Of a stretch of 64,000 bases of DNA, positions 54,501 through 62,547 are shown piece after piece. The notes beneath the pieces were generated by a model. That model was not told where the DNA came from. It made no database searches and saw only the letters and a list, made by a program, of their open reading frames with translations. Position 1 is the stretch's first letter, and each line of letters begins with the position of its first letter. Source of the stretch: an uncultured Alphaproteobacteria bacterium (GTDB lineage Bacteria; Pseudomonadota; Alphaproteobacteria; Paracaedibacterales; CAITNM01); the NCBI GenBank assembly GCA_903893805.1, contig CAITNM010000001.1, forward strand, positions 1-64,000, in the 5' to 3' direction. The position numbers and the translations under genes were made by a program.

Positions 54501-57500
54501 TACATCAATTGACGCAGCATCTCTTGATTTTTTATTAGCATCTTTGCCTAAAACAACGACCGCACCTGGCATAGAGAGATTGCGAAACGGTAACTCAAGG
54601 CGAACAACCCCATCCACCTCTTCATAGACATTTTCTGCATTTGGCCCACGCATTAGAGCTGATAAATTGACCAACGCACCTCGTCCACCTTGTTGGACAC
54701 CAAGATTTCTAAAGACCGCCTGCGCTGCGCGTATACTAATGTCTCTCGCGGTAAAGGCGCAGGTCATATCCACATCACCTAAATCAGCCTCTAAATGCTC
54801 CTTGACCAAGACATAGTTACTATGGCCATTGCGCGCTACAGCAGTTGTTGTACCCAAAAAGTCTGCAACCGCCCCCTTTCGACTATGTGTTTGCATCCGC
54901 CCACCCGATATGAGCGTTAGGTCTCCTCCGCAAACAATGCGTGACGCGAGCATGTCTAGGTAATTATAGGTAAGCTGTAAAATCCCTTGCGCGGCAATTA
55001 AGCCCTCACCCGAGGTTTCATAAGTATAATTCACATTCTTCATGCCATCACAGCCACAGTGTCGACTTCCATGGGGACACCACATCTTTCCGCCTGCCTC
55101 ATACCAACCATTTACTCTAATTGTATGAGCCCCCTTTTCTTCTCGACTGTTTTTAATATTAGCTCTAATAGAGCTGCTTAGACGCGGATCCATTGCTCGA
55201 ATCATGCCAGCGCGATTAATCAATGACGGGGCAACAATGGCAAAGGATTGGCCATGAATAACTCCAAAGCTGTTATCAATCACCTCATCGACATTGATCT
55301 CGACAGGGCCTTGGCTATAAATACCGTTGCCACTTCGCCTATATAAAATATTTGGATAAGCAGCGCCGACAATATTTTGACGTCCTAAAACGGCGAGTTT
55401 TTTAGAGTGCAACCTTACTCCAGCTTGCCCTCCTATTTTTGATGAAACTTCCAGATCACCCTTGATGTCAAGATCTAGGACACCTTCATCAGAAAAAAGA
55501 AATCCGCTCGTTTTTAAACCACCGCGGCTCTCAATTGCTAGTTGCAGAGCACGAATATCGATATGGTTATCAATAGCCCCTGCGATAACCATTTTAAGAG
55601 GCCATGCATAACTTTTCTTCCGTTTAAGGGGTAAATTCGGATTTTGCAGAACGGGCGCATGAACTTCAACCTTGGTGTTGTTAAGAGCTTTGACCTCGGT
55701 CAAACCATCCAAGGCTTGGAGGGCGTCGACCAGACATTCAACAGTTAACACTCCATTGATGTAAACCTTGCCCATCGCCTCACCAGTGTAATTAAGTAGC
55801 CGAGCACCTGATGATAGGATGTGCCATTCACCGGTGTTAATGGCTTGTTGTCCAGCACTTGGCGTACTCCATTGTACCTGTGCTGTGTCTTGAATTAATA
55901 CGCCTTGATTCAGAAACGCACTGTTTCCCGTCAGATCAAACTTGCCACCCTTTAAGGTAAGTTGGCCCCCAGGTTTATTAAGCAAGCACATTTTTAAAGT
56001 ATCGATTGGAGCAGGCATTACACCTAGAACTATTGGAACTGGGTACAAGCCATCAATGCTTGTAGTTCCTTCATTGGCAATATTAATTTCTACTCTACCT
56101 TTTTCAACTCCAACAACCGTTAATTTGCCAGCGTTGGTAATCGCACCACCATCTACCTTTAGACCCTTAAGTTGCGCGGTTGCCCCTGGAGCAATAGTTA
56201 GCCCCTCGGTTAATGTTGTTGATTTTTGTGTTAATACTTGCCCGTTTTGGGTAACCGCAATTGCCCTAGCGGAACTGAGTTGGTCAACATCAACGCGTCC
56301 TGCAATATCAGCTCTTCCTCTAAGATCAAGAGAGAGGGCATGACCTTGGATCCCTTCAACCACACCTTGCGCCCCAACCACCAAGTCTCCATTTATGGTG
56401 GCTTGGTTTTTAACACTTACCTTGCCATTACCATTTACGATCAGTTTCCTTGCGGCGGTTAGGCGCTCGGCCTTAACGCCTCCAAGCACAGTCATTTGAT
56501 CTAAAAACTCTATAGTTCTAGCGTGGAGTTTTCCTAAAGGTTGAATCGTTCCACGCCCTTTAAAATCATCAGCAATGGTTAGGGACCCAACCAGATCAAG
56601 GATTCCAGCATGACTAAACCTTGCTGTTTCTACTGTTCCTCGCACTGTCCACAGAGCCGTAAAAAAAGTATTAATCGCCTCTGTAATGCTCATTTCTTGA
56701 CCATCAGTAGTGGTGATGATCGTGTCACGCCCTACCTTCAAAGATGGACCTCTTAGAATTCCACGTTGAGTGACGCTGGGTCCATTAAATTCATAAGCAC
56801 CACCGGTGATTGTGCCGTCATTTACAACGGAATCTTGAGCGGTCAATTTCTTAGCAACAATTTTTCCAGTATTGTTAACTGAGATCGCTCTAGTAGCGTT
56901 AAAGGTGTCAGCAGCTATCAACCCACTATTTTCAACTGTTCCTTCTGAATCTAATGTAAGCTCATGGCCTTTTATCCCGATGAATTTACCACCGACTCCT
57001 ACACACACGTCTCCATATAGAGTGGCTTGGTTTTTAACGCTTACCTTGCCATTCCCATTTACGATCAATTTCCTTGCTGCAGTAAGGCGTTCGGCCTTAA
57101 CACTGCCAAGAACAGTCATTTGATCTGAAAACTCTATAGCTCTAGCGTGTAATTCTCCTGACGGTTGAATCGTTCCTGCCCCTTCAAAATCACCAGCAAT
57201 TGCTAGGGTTCCAAGTAAATCAATGGTGCCGATATGGATAAATTTTGACGCCTTTACTTTACCTCTTATTTCCCATGGGTCAGAAAAAAAAGTTTCAATT
57301 GCTCCATCAATTTCCAGTTCCTGATTATTATCATCAGTGATCAGTACGGTATCAATCCCGGTTTTAAGAGACCTTCCTTTTAAAATTCCATGCTGAACCA
57401 AATTTGGCCCTGCAAAATCATAAGCACCCCCTGTTATGGAACCATCATTCACAAAACCTGTTCGTCTGAGGACCTTAAATTCTCCCCCTTGAAGTTCTAT

Positions 57501-59504
57501 TGAAGCCCTTCGAGCATTTTCTAAATAGGTTAATTCCAAGGAACCGGCAATAGATCCAGCCTTAATCGACCCAGTGTTTACGAACCTTGATGTATCTAAG
57601 GAAACAAGACCTGAAATAGCTATTTTTCCAAGGTTCTCAAATTCATAACGCCCGGAAATCGCCAAACGGTTTCCTTCAAGCGTACCTTCTTGTATCAATT
57701 TCCCTGCAAATTCATAAGCACCTCCGGTGATTGATCCACTATTGACCATTGTCGTAGGCGCTAAGGTTTTTAGGCTACCACCCTGAAGTTCTATTGACCC
57801 TAGGTTAATAACCCTTGGCACGCTCAAGGATACGGCATCCGTTACAGCTATCTCTCCTTGGTTTACAAATTCTCCAGAACCCGACACCTCAAGGCTTTTT
57901 CCACTCAATAGGCCCCTTTGGGTGGTTTTTTCGCCAACAAGGTGCATATGCCGTGCGATAAGGGTGCCATCGTTGGTAAACTGGGTTGCGTCTGTAAATC
58001 TTAAATCTTCGGTTACTACTATGGTCTTCTGATCCGCATTGACGAACTTTTCTAAGATTACTGATCCATTTATGGATTTTGCTTCAAGCTTTCCACCATT
58101 GGTAAATTCTCTAATCCCTATTGCAAGATGGTCCGCATGTCCAAATCTTCCAAGGTTTTCAAGCGCACCGCTTCCGGAAACCACTGGAGTAATCACAACG
58201 CCTCTTTCTGCATTGGTAAATGACGCTCCAACCTGCAAATCAGAAGAAATTAATGTCCCGGTATTTTGCCCTTGATGTAGTACCAATGGACTCTGTGCTG
58301 CCCATGTTCCATTGTTTTCAAAATGATGGGTATGGACAGTCCCTGTCATTACCGCCATAAGGTTTCTATTTAAAATTGATTGAAAACCACTGTCTGCGGC
58401 GACTCCACCAACCGTCAATGAGCCTAAATTGGTTAGGGTTCCCCCTAATCCATCTAAAACGTCAATGCTCATTTCATCTGTTATATGGTTTTCTGCGCGG
58501 CTATTTTGGCTTAAAAACAACGTCTTAATCGAGGCCCCACTTCCCTCGGTTAAATTTAGAAAAGCTCCTTCTTCTAAAATCAATTCGTCACTCTCAATTG
58601 AACCTGTAGATTCCAGATCCCCTTCCACTGAAAAACGAGGCGCAGCTATGGTACCTGTATTCCCACTGTTGAGATTTTTTAAAAAAAGCTCTTGCGCATT
58701 TAAACGCCCAGTATTGATAAACGCTGAGTCTGACCCAAGCCCTTCAAGTGTCAATGAATCAATACGGGTCTCACCTGTATTAAAAAAGCCTGGGGCAGTG
58801 ATTTGTAAGGTGTTCGCTTGCACATTATCTAAGGTTACCGCTCTCTCACAACTTAAGAAAACAGGTCGACGGTCCGTCTGGGTGCCCCGTACTAAAATGT
58901 TACCATCGTCCTTGATGGATATATGTAATCCTTGCAGGGTAAAATACACGCCGTCAGGGATACGGGTAATACCATCTTTGGTAAAACCAATGGCACTATC
59001 TTCTTCCTCAAGAACAGAAGATAGTGCAAGTGAAGTGGGTGAGGTAGGTGAAGTAGGTGCAGCGGATGACGCAGATGGCTGATCAACGGCGCGGACATCT
59101 ATCGCTTCTAGACCCAAACTGCTTAGGGATTTAAGAGAATCATCAAGAGAATCAACTATAGCTAGCGGTGCAAACACAGAATCCGCTGCTTCTATAGGTT
59201 CATCATGATACGTATCCAAGGGGTTTGCCGAAGTAGGGAGTGGGATAGTTGGCCAAGGCTCAACCCGTTTTAAGGTGTTGTAGGAGGGAATTTCAAGCAG
59301 CTTGAGAACCTCAAGGTCAGACCCGCTTGCAGCATTGGTGCCCAAGGCCAGACGCAAGCCACCATCCCTACCAGCGGAACTGTGGAGATAGATTTCATCA
59401 CGAACTAGGTAACCTTGGGTAATGTCCGCGTGCAATACGCCCTGGAATAAGTTCCCATAAACTTGTGTGATAATTAATGAGCGAACAATAAATCTTTTAA
59501 ACAT
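51546..59504 (-). CDS. giant CdiA/FhaB-like polymorphic toxin with GIY-YIG-like C-terminal domain
   Basis: 2652 residues. A signal-like N-terminus (IVRSLIITQVYGNLFQGVLHA) precedes a long right-handed beta-helix (about 170-1400) with many 'NDGTITGGAYEF'-type strands and a near-duplicated block. Later regions include the HHHVASHESLDSIVNIHG-type repeats of haemagglutinins and a DUF637-like Ala/Gly-rich pretoxin segment (about 2160-2330; HKALHGLTGAGLGAG). The last 88 residues resemble a GIY-YIG nuclease: HVYVVRNKETGQIYKIGES, NRLGLSKRAEAQARKL, SAETATIERY (Glu2629) and a final PGNKGN (Asn2648). An immunity gene follows. No CdiB/TpsB transporter and no canonical TPS domain are visible, so its export route is unclear. 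AAAGGA precedes the ATG. Confidence 0.82.
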   Translation of the reverse strand: MFKRFIVRSLIITQVYGNLFQGVLHADITQGYLVRDEIYLHSSAGRDGGLRLALGTNAASGSDLEVLKLLEIPSYNTLKRVEPWPTIPLPTSANPLDTYHDEPIEAADSVFAPLAIVDSLDDSLKSLSSLGLEAIDVRAVDQPSASSAAPTSPTSPTSLALSSVLEEEDSAIGFTKDGITRIPDGVYFTLQGLHISIKDDGNILVRGTQTDRRPVFLSCERAVTLDNVQANTLQITAPGFFNTGETRIDSLTLEGLGSDSAFINTGRLNAQELFLKNLNSGNTGTIAAPRFSVEGDLESTGSIESDELILEEGAFLNLTEGSGASIKTLFLSQNSRAENHITDEMSIDVLDGLGGTLTNLGSLTVGGVAADSGFQSILNRNLMAVMTGTVHTHHFENNGTWAAQSPLVLHQGQNTGTLISSDLQVGASFTNAERGVVITPVVSGSGALENLGRFGHADHLAIGIREFTNGGKLEAKSINGSVILEKFVNADQKTIVVTEDLRFTDATQFTNDGTLIARHMHLVGEKTTQRGLLSGKSLEVSGSGEFVNQGEIAVTDAVSLSVPRVINLGSIELQGGSLKTLAPTTMVNSGSITGGAYEFAGKLIQEGTLEGNRLAISGRYEFENLGKIAISGLVSLDTSRFVNTGSIKAGSIAGSLELTYLENARRASIELQGGEFKVLRRTGFVNDGSITGGAYDFAGPNLVQHGILKGRSLKTGIDTVLITDDNNQELEIDGAIETFFSDPWEIRGKVKASKFIHIGTIDLLGTLAIAGDFEGAGTIQPSGELHARAIEFSDQMTVLGSVKAERLTAARKLIVNGNGKVSVKNQATLYGDVCVGVGGKFIGIKGHELTLDSEGTVENSGLIAADTFNATRAISVNNTGKIVAKKLTAQDSVVNDGTITGGAYEFNGPSVTQRGILRGPSLKVGRDTIITTTDGQEMSITEAINTFFTALWTVRGTVETARFSHAGILDLVGSLTIADDFKGRGTIQPLGKLHARTIEFLDQMTVLGGVKAERLTAARKLIVNGNGKVSVKNQATINGDLVVGAQGVVEGIQGHALSLDLRGRADIAGRVDVDQLSSARAIAVTQNGQVLTQKSTTLTEGLTIAPGATAQLKGLKVDGGAITNAGKLTVVGVEKGRVEINIANEGTTSIDGLYPVPIVLGVMPAPIDTLKMCLLNKPGGQLTLKGGKFDLTGNSAFLNQGVLIQDTAQVQWSTPSAGQQAINTGEWHILSSGARLLNYTGEAMGKVYINGVLTVECLVDALQALDGLTEVKALNNTKVEVHAPVLQNPNLPLKRKKSYAWPLKMVIAGAIDNHIDIRALQLAIESRGGLKTSGFLFSDEGVLDLDIKGDLEVSSKIGGQAGVRLHSKKLAVLGRQNIVGAAYPNILYRRSGNGIYSQGPVEINVDEVIDNSFGVIHGQSFAIVAPSLINRAGMIRAMDPRLSSSIRANIKNSREEKGAHTIRVNGWYEAGGKMWCPHGSRHCGCDGMKNVNYTYETSGEGLIAAQGILQLTYNYLDMLASRIVCGGDLTLISGGRMQTHSRKGAVADFLGTTTAVARNGHSNYVLVKEHLEADLGDVDMTCAFTARDISIRAAQAVFRNLGVQQGGRGALVNLSALMRGPNAENVYEEVDGVVRLELPFRNLSMPGAVVVLGKDANKKSRDAASIDVQATFGALHHAMGSEFFTLYRGVSALGMKMEDIAASFAEMVRGHKYTQSHRRTITAGDATQEVEVLSNEVITPQYLMESGIVGVFLDFTRNIHRLEDKQQAQIDAREIEREAAGMFTASTQLVVPDTAKHDGFRAIGGGVSVVTEGDNSVFTNVRAKTIELASTRGAMTFGSSLVRHGDGENYYDELVQSTAEADEAINIQGHTQVSLPAAKTKSRGRTDIVAVEGPVIEEALAAVSQRVDRHSTKKATTTTTTIDIHHHVASHESLDSIVNIHGATGIYQQGTTLVNAVLMAPVIEQPTVQDRHIVQSETVSHKKTWFGAARRKTEASSSVASIAKGCAMGGESFIALAAERYRAVAPTYTATRSDITAPKVEMATGVNHSQSHAQSTSHGSIWTKTKVSTEKHTTHVNPRFERNVYIHSPEVIIERVRGSADFAHVISDSPIAYVDRVDHHEATSKTQKNLSAGMQLLVKLTAGLGIALATGGTGIAGAFELVGTQAAMVNAGFVALCGDAAVNLVEQGGDPARAIKAMGKNGTALNIAKAMATAGLTDKIGRMAGIKSGLDLDAAGKVIPHEFTDYAAKAAINAAVHTVLSVAIDKQDFKQAMLQGMSSAAVNTVASYGAGQIGGLYSKEAVNYGVHKALHGLTGAGLGAGLAVISHTDPRLGAASGAFGAVMAEMIAEGFKPEMADVEQYRHDHPGEDSKVIQDHFIAQAQNTSNWSAFASAVGAFGIGMDPQTSNTSARNALDHNFDPTTTIAIALMVGIMSASPQYWRDLETDEPHVALKKLGINTAKDSIIALAAGCAFEVAGVACKTMSEAVAVVVARNPMLKSVCAGLESRFARIEAYVRDQFNYREHFAAERLRLEGGKASTKFGRYAEAEDIVKAHGCSRQYVGDTHVYVVRNKETGQIYKIGESMQGVNRLGLSKRAEAQARKLFKETGQEHTTEIREIFGTKDFARSAETATIERYRSMFGKDLLPGNKGNR
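56398..57224. repeat. near-identical block repeated inside the toxin gene, 624-bp period
   Basis: About 200 bp starting GTGGCTTGGTTTTTAACRCT at 56398 recurs at 57022 with scattered substitutions; both encode the stretch VKAERLTAARKLIVNGNG and VSVKNQAT with flanking similarity (FF...W.[VI]RG.V). This is an internal duplication of the beta-helix and a potential site of recombination that would lengthen or shorten the toxin stalk. Confidence 0.8.
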
Positions 59505-59589
59505 TTTGTTTATCCTTTGTTGGCAATTTTTACATACATGAAATAATATGACACTCCGCGCAAGATAACCTTGTGAGGTTCGTATTATT

Positions 59590-60516
59590 TTACAGTCGAT
59601 ACCTAACTTTCTTAGAGTAATCTCTCATAATAGAAAGCTTCTCAGCTCCACTTTTTCCGGCGCACAAGTCAATATAAGTCAACACAAATTCTGGCATATA
59701 TTTATCTGCAGGTACTGCAGCTAAGATACCTATTAACTGGATTTTGGTAGGTGTATCCATATCTTCACTTACTTGTGTATGTGTAAAACAAGCGTATATA
59801 GCTTTATGCACATCTGAAGGTGCTTTAGCTAAAGCCCTGACCATTTGTGATTGGTCATGAGGATCCATGCCATCATTCATGCTTCTACAGATAATTGTAA
59901 AAATCTGATATTGATCCTCCGGCACTTCAGATACAGCATGAATTACTCTGGAGGTGTCAGCTCCATTCATTCCCGCACTTAAAATTTTACAAGCACTAAA
60001 AAATCCCGATGTATATTTATGCTTAGGCACATCTGCCAATGCAAAATCCACTAAATATTTCTGGTCCGGTATCATTCCAGCATTTAAGACGTTACTCATT
60101 GCTGCTCTAAAATCCCTCATGTGCATTTCTATCGTTTTACCGAAAAAGGTATAACTCATAGGAGCATCTATAGGCAAACTATGAAAAACTTCTAAAAGGA
60201 CTGGACGAACTGTTGTGTAGAGGCTTGCGTATAGGATTGTATGCATTTGCAACCCAACAAATGTATCAATATCGGGCACTCTCCGTCTTGTTTTTATTAA
60301 AGAAGGCCTAGGTACAACGTCTGAGCTATCTAATAGTCCATCGGCTTCAGCCGCAAATGCATCACCTAACATTAAGCTAGTGAGTATACTTAAAGTCACA
60401 ACTGGCTTGCTCAAAATTCTCCAACTTACTTGATTCAAACCCCAAAACCTAGATATGAAGATTAACGCGGCTGTTAAAATTCTTAAAAAATTCGAGTAAT
60501 AAATGGTTCTACGCAT
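59590..60516 (-). CDS. secreted helical-repeat protein, hypothetical
   Basis: 308 residues. Two hydrophobic stretches lie near the N-terminus (FLRILTAALIFISRF and VVTLSILTSLMLGDAFA), the second ending at an AFA-A type signal-peptidase site. From about residue 150 an approximate 40-residue helical repeat recurs three or four times around A.[VA]P.[DK]KY...F...C..L..GM, e.g. ALADVPKHKYTSGFFSACK, AVSEVPEDQYQIFTIICRS, ILAAVPADKYMPEFVLTYI. Such solenoids usually bind proteins. It lies 85 nt upstream of the giant toxin on the same strand and may be co-expressed. No family recognised. Confidence 0.6.
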   Translation of the reverse strand: MRRTIYYSNFLRILTAALIFISRFWGLNQVSWRILSKPVVTLSILTSLMLGDAFAAEADGLLDSSDVVPRPSLIKTRRRVPDIDTFVGLQMHTILYASLYTTVRPVLLEVFHSLPIDAPMSYTFFGKTIEMHMRDFRAAMSNVLNAGMIPDQKYLVDFALADVPKHKYTSGFFSACKILSAGMNGADTSRVIHAVSEVPEDQYQIFTIICRSMNDGMDPHDQSQMVRALAKAPSDVHKAIYACFTHTQVSEDMDTPTKIQLIGILAAVPADKYMPEFVLTYIDLCAGKSGAEKLSIMRDYSKKVRYRL

Positions 60517-60586
60517 GGTAATTTGCTCATAGTTTTACGGGGTGAAGATTCCTGGTGTGTAAAGGGAGTAACTGACATTCATGCGT

Positions 60587-61966
60587 TCATCCTGTCAGTT
60601 TAAGCTCATCTGGTTTGATGGATAATGGGTGTGGAGTATGGACTTGATGATGCTTTTGGTTCTCTAGTTTTTCAAAATGATTAACTCCCCAGAGAACACC
60701 GATTGTTATGGGGAGAACGATTAACCACACACCATAAGATCCAAGCCATTTAGTCATATAAATCATTCCAAATGAGATCATCACGTAACTTACAGCACGC
60801 CCTAAAGCATAAGCAACGCTACAAACAGTGAAACGCTTGTAAACTGGGAATTGTTTAATAAAACAATATTCTGCTGGCACAGCGTCAAGATTAAACATCA
60901 GCAGAAAAGCCTGCAACAAAAACACATAAGATACTCCGACGTTACAAGATGAACACACCGGAACAAACAGAAGCAGCAATAGGCAAATTGTTCCCTTGAT
61001 TCTTAAAAGCATTAAAGGGCAAAAATGGTAACTTGCAATAGCCCACACTAAAGTTTGAATAACCTGAATTATTGCTAGCATAAAATTATGAAAAATAATG
61101 TCTTGTGGTGAATAACCATAAAAAGACTTCAAGGTAATATTAAAATATATATAAATCAAAAAAAAAGAGATAGGCGAACCGCATTCTACGAGAAAATAGC
61201 TCAAGAAGGTTTTTTTGGAAATTTTGTCTTTACGAAAAACAGAAACTTTTTTTAATAATTTTTCCTCCATTCTTGTATTTATTTTTTTGCACTCCTCAAT
61301 CGAGGCCTTTAGTTTCCTTTTCATATCCACAAAGTCAGGAGTCTCACGTAATCTTGTTCTTGCGACACTTCCCACAACAGCAATACAAGCACCTATCCAA
61401 AACGCTATGCGCCAGTCAAATCCAATGCGAGTTGTCAAGGTGGCAACACCTAAAGCCGCAAATCCGCCAATGCTAGCGGCGACGCTTAAAAATGAAATCG
61501 CTGGATACGAAGTTGGAGGGTTTGTAATCTCAGAAACATAAATTTGTGCACCTATAATTTCACCCATTGAGGACAACCCTTGAACTATACGACAGACGGT
61601 CACAACCCAAGTTGCTGCAATTCCAATCTGTGCATACGTTGGCAAATTTGCCATGACTACACAAGAAACAGCCATCATCATTGTCGTAATAATTACAGTG
61701 GTTTTTCTACCAATATTGTCTCCTATATACCCAAAAACTAATGCCCCAAATGGTCTAAGCACATAGGTTGAGCAAAATGCAAGTGCAGTTAACAATGCAG
61801 CTGTGTGAGGATCGGTCTTTGGAAAGAATAATTCGTTGAGGAGAACCGCCATATGAACGTAGAGCATGAGGTCGAAATACTCGAGGAAGGTACCAATTTG
61901 CAGCAGTCCAACCGCTTCTTTTTTTTGGCGACTTAAAGACGAAAACATAGACATAGAATTACCCAT
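60587..61966 (-). CDS. MFS transporter of the MHS (ProP-like) family
   Basis: 459 residues, 12 helices, with the metabolite:H+ symporter signature: GTFLEYFDLMLYVHMAVLL, RPFGALVFGYIGDNIGRKTT and RIVQGLSSMGEIIGAQIYVSE. ProP-like carriers import proline, betaine or carboxylates and are abundant in Rickettsiales and Holosporales. A nutrient carrier in a prophage is unusual and suggests cargo captured from a related host. The central loop (KRKLKASIEECKKINTRMEEK) is longer than usual. Confidence 0.88.
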   Translation of the reverse strand: MGNSMSMFSSLSRQKKEAVGLLQIGTFLEYFDLMLYVHMAVLLNELFFPKTDPHTAALLTALAFCSTYVLRPFGALVFGYIGDNIGRKTTVIITTMMMAVSCVVMANLPTYAQIGIAATWVVTVCRIVQGLSSMGEIIGAQIYVSEITNPPTSYPAISFLSVAASIGGFAALGVATLTTRIGFDWRIAFWIGACIAVVGSVARTRLRETPDFVDMKRKLKASIEECKKINTRMEEKLLKKVSVFRKDKISKKTFLSYFLVECGSPISFFLIYIYFNITLKSFYGYSPQDIIFHNFMLAIIQVIQTLVWAIASYHFCPLMLLRIKGTICLLLLLFVPVCSSCNVGVSYVFLLQAFLLMFNLDAVPAEYCFIKQFPVYKRFTVCSVAYALGRAVSYVMISFGMIYMTKWLGSYGVWLIVLPITIGVLWGVNHFEKLENQKHHQVHTPHPLSIKPDELKLTG

Positions 61967-62098
61967 AACGCAAACTCAATTAACAACTATTCCTAATTTT
62001 TAAAAAGGTCAATGCCATTAAGAATTGTTTTGATAGAATAGCGTTATTTTAGACACATTAGGATTGCCAATCTATCATTATCAAAACAAACTAAACAA

Positions 62099-62497
62099 TC
62101 ATTCTTGTGGCAGGGATGATTTACTTTTTTTATGCAGCTTTTTTATATTTGGCACAAAATATCGAAGGGATTGGATTTTTTGGCAGTCTCGCCAAACATC
62201 AGGATAATGAATTCTTAAACGCGCTCTATCTACAGTGCAGACAGTCCTGCTTTTCCAGTGAGCTAGAACCTTATGGCCATGTTTAAGCGTATCATTTTCT
62301 TTCATTGTGGCCATGCATTTAAGCTTATAAAAATTCTCTTGCTCAGCCCAACGTTTTGCTTCTTCTCTTGCAAACTCGTAGCTTTTCCAATTTTGCAAAT
62401 CTTCCTCGGTCACCTGAACATTCCCTGATTGTGATTGGGGATACAAAGATTTAAGGGCTTCAGTAGTTGATTTAATCGTTTTCTTATCGTCTTCCAT
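62099..62497 (-). CDS. phage recombination-associated protein (YqaJ-linked type)
   Basis: 132 hydrophilic residues. The C-terminal part, VLAHWKSRTVCTVDRARLRI followed by HYPDVWRDCQKIQSLRYFVP, resembles the C-terminal module of phage YqaJ-type exonuclease partners (pattern: W....R..D...L....P.....C.K....R.F). AAAAAGGA precedes the ATG. It lies next to the primase-helicase gene, in keeping with a replication or recombination role. The match is by eye. Confidence 0.5.
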   Translation of the reverse strand: MEDDKKTIKSTTEALKSLYPQSQSGNVQVTEEDLQNWKSYEFAREEAKRWAEQENFYKLKCMATMKENDTLKHGHKVLAHWKSRTVCTVDRARLRIHYPDVWRDCQKIQSLRYFVPNIKKLHKKSKSSLPQE

Positions 62498-62547
62498 TTT
62501 TCGTATCCTTTTTATGTTAAATTGTTGTTAAATTTTGGGAACGTCTA

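Noticed and set aside
55942..56343. 133-residue plus-strand ORF
   Set aside because: Shadow frame antisense to the toxin beta-helix; no recognisable protein pattern.
58429..59082. 217-residue plus-strand ORF
   Set aside because: Antisense to the giant toxin gene, no ribosome-binding site, Ser/Pro-rich composition expected from the reverse complement.
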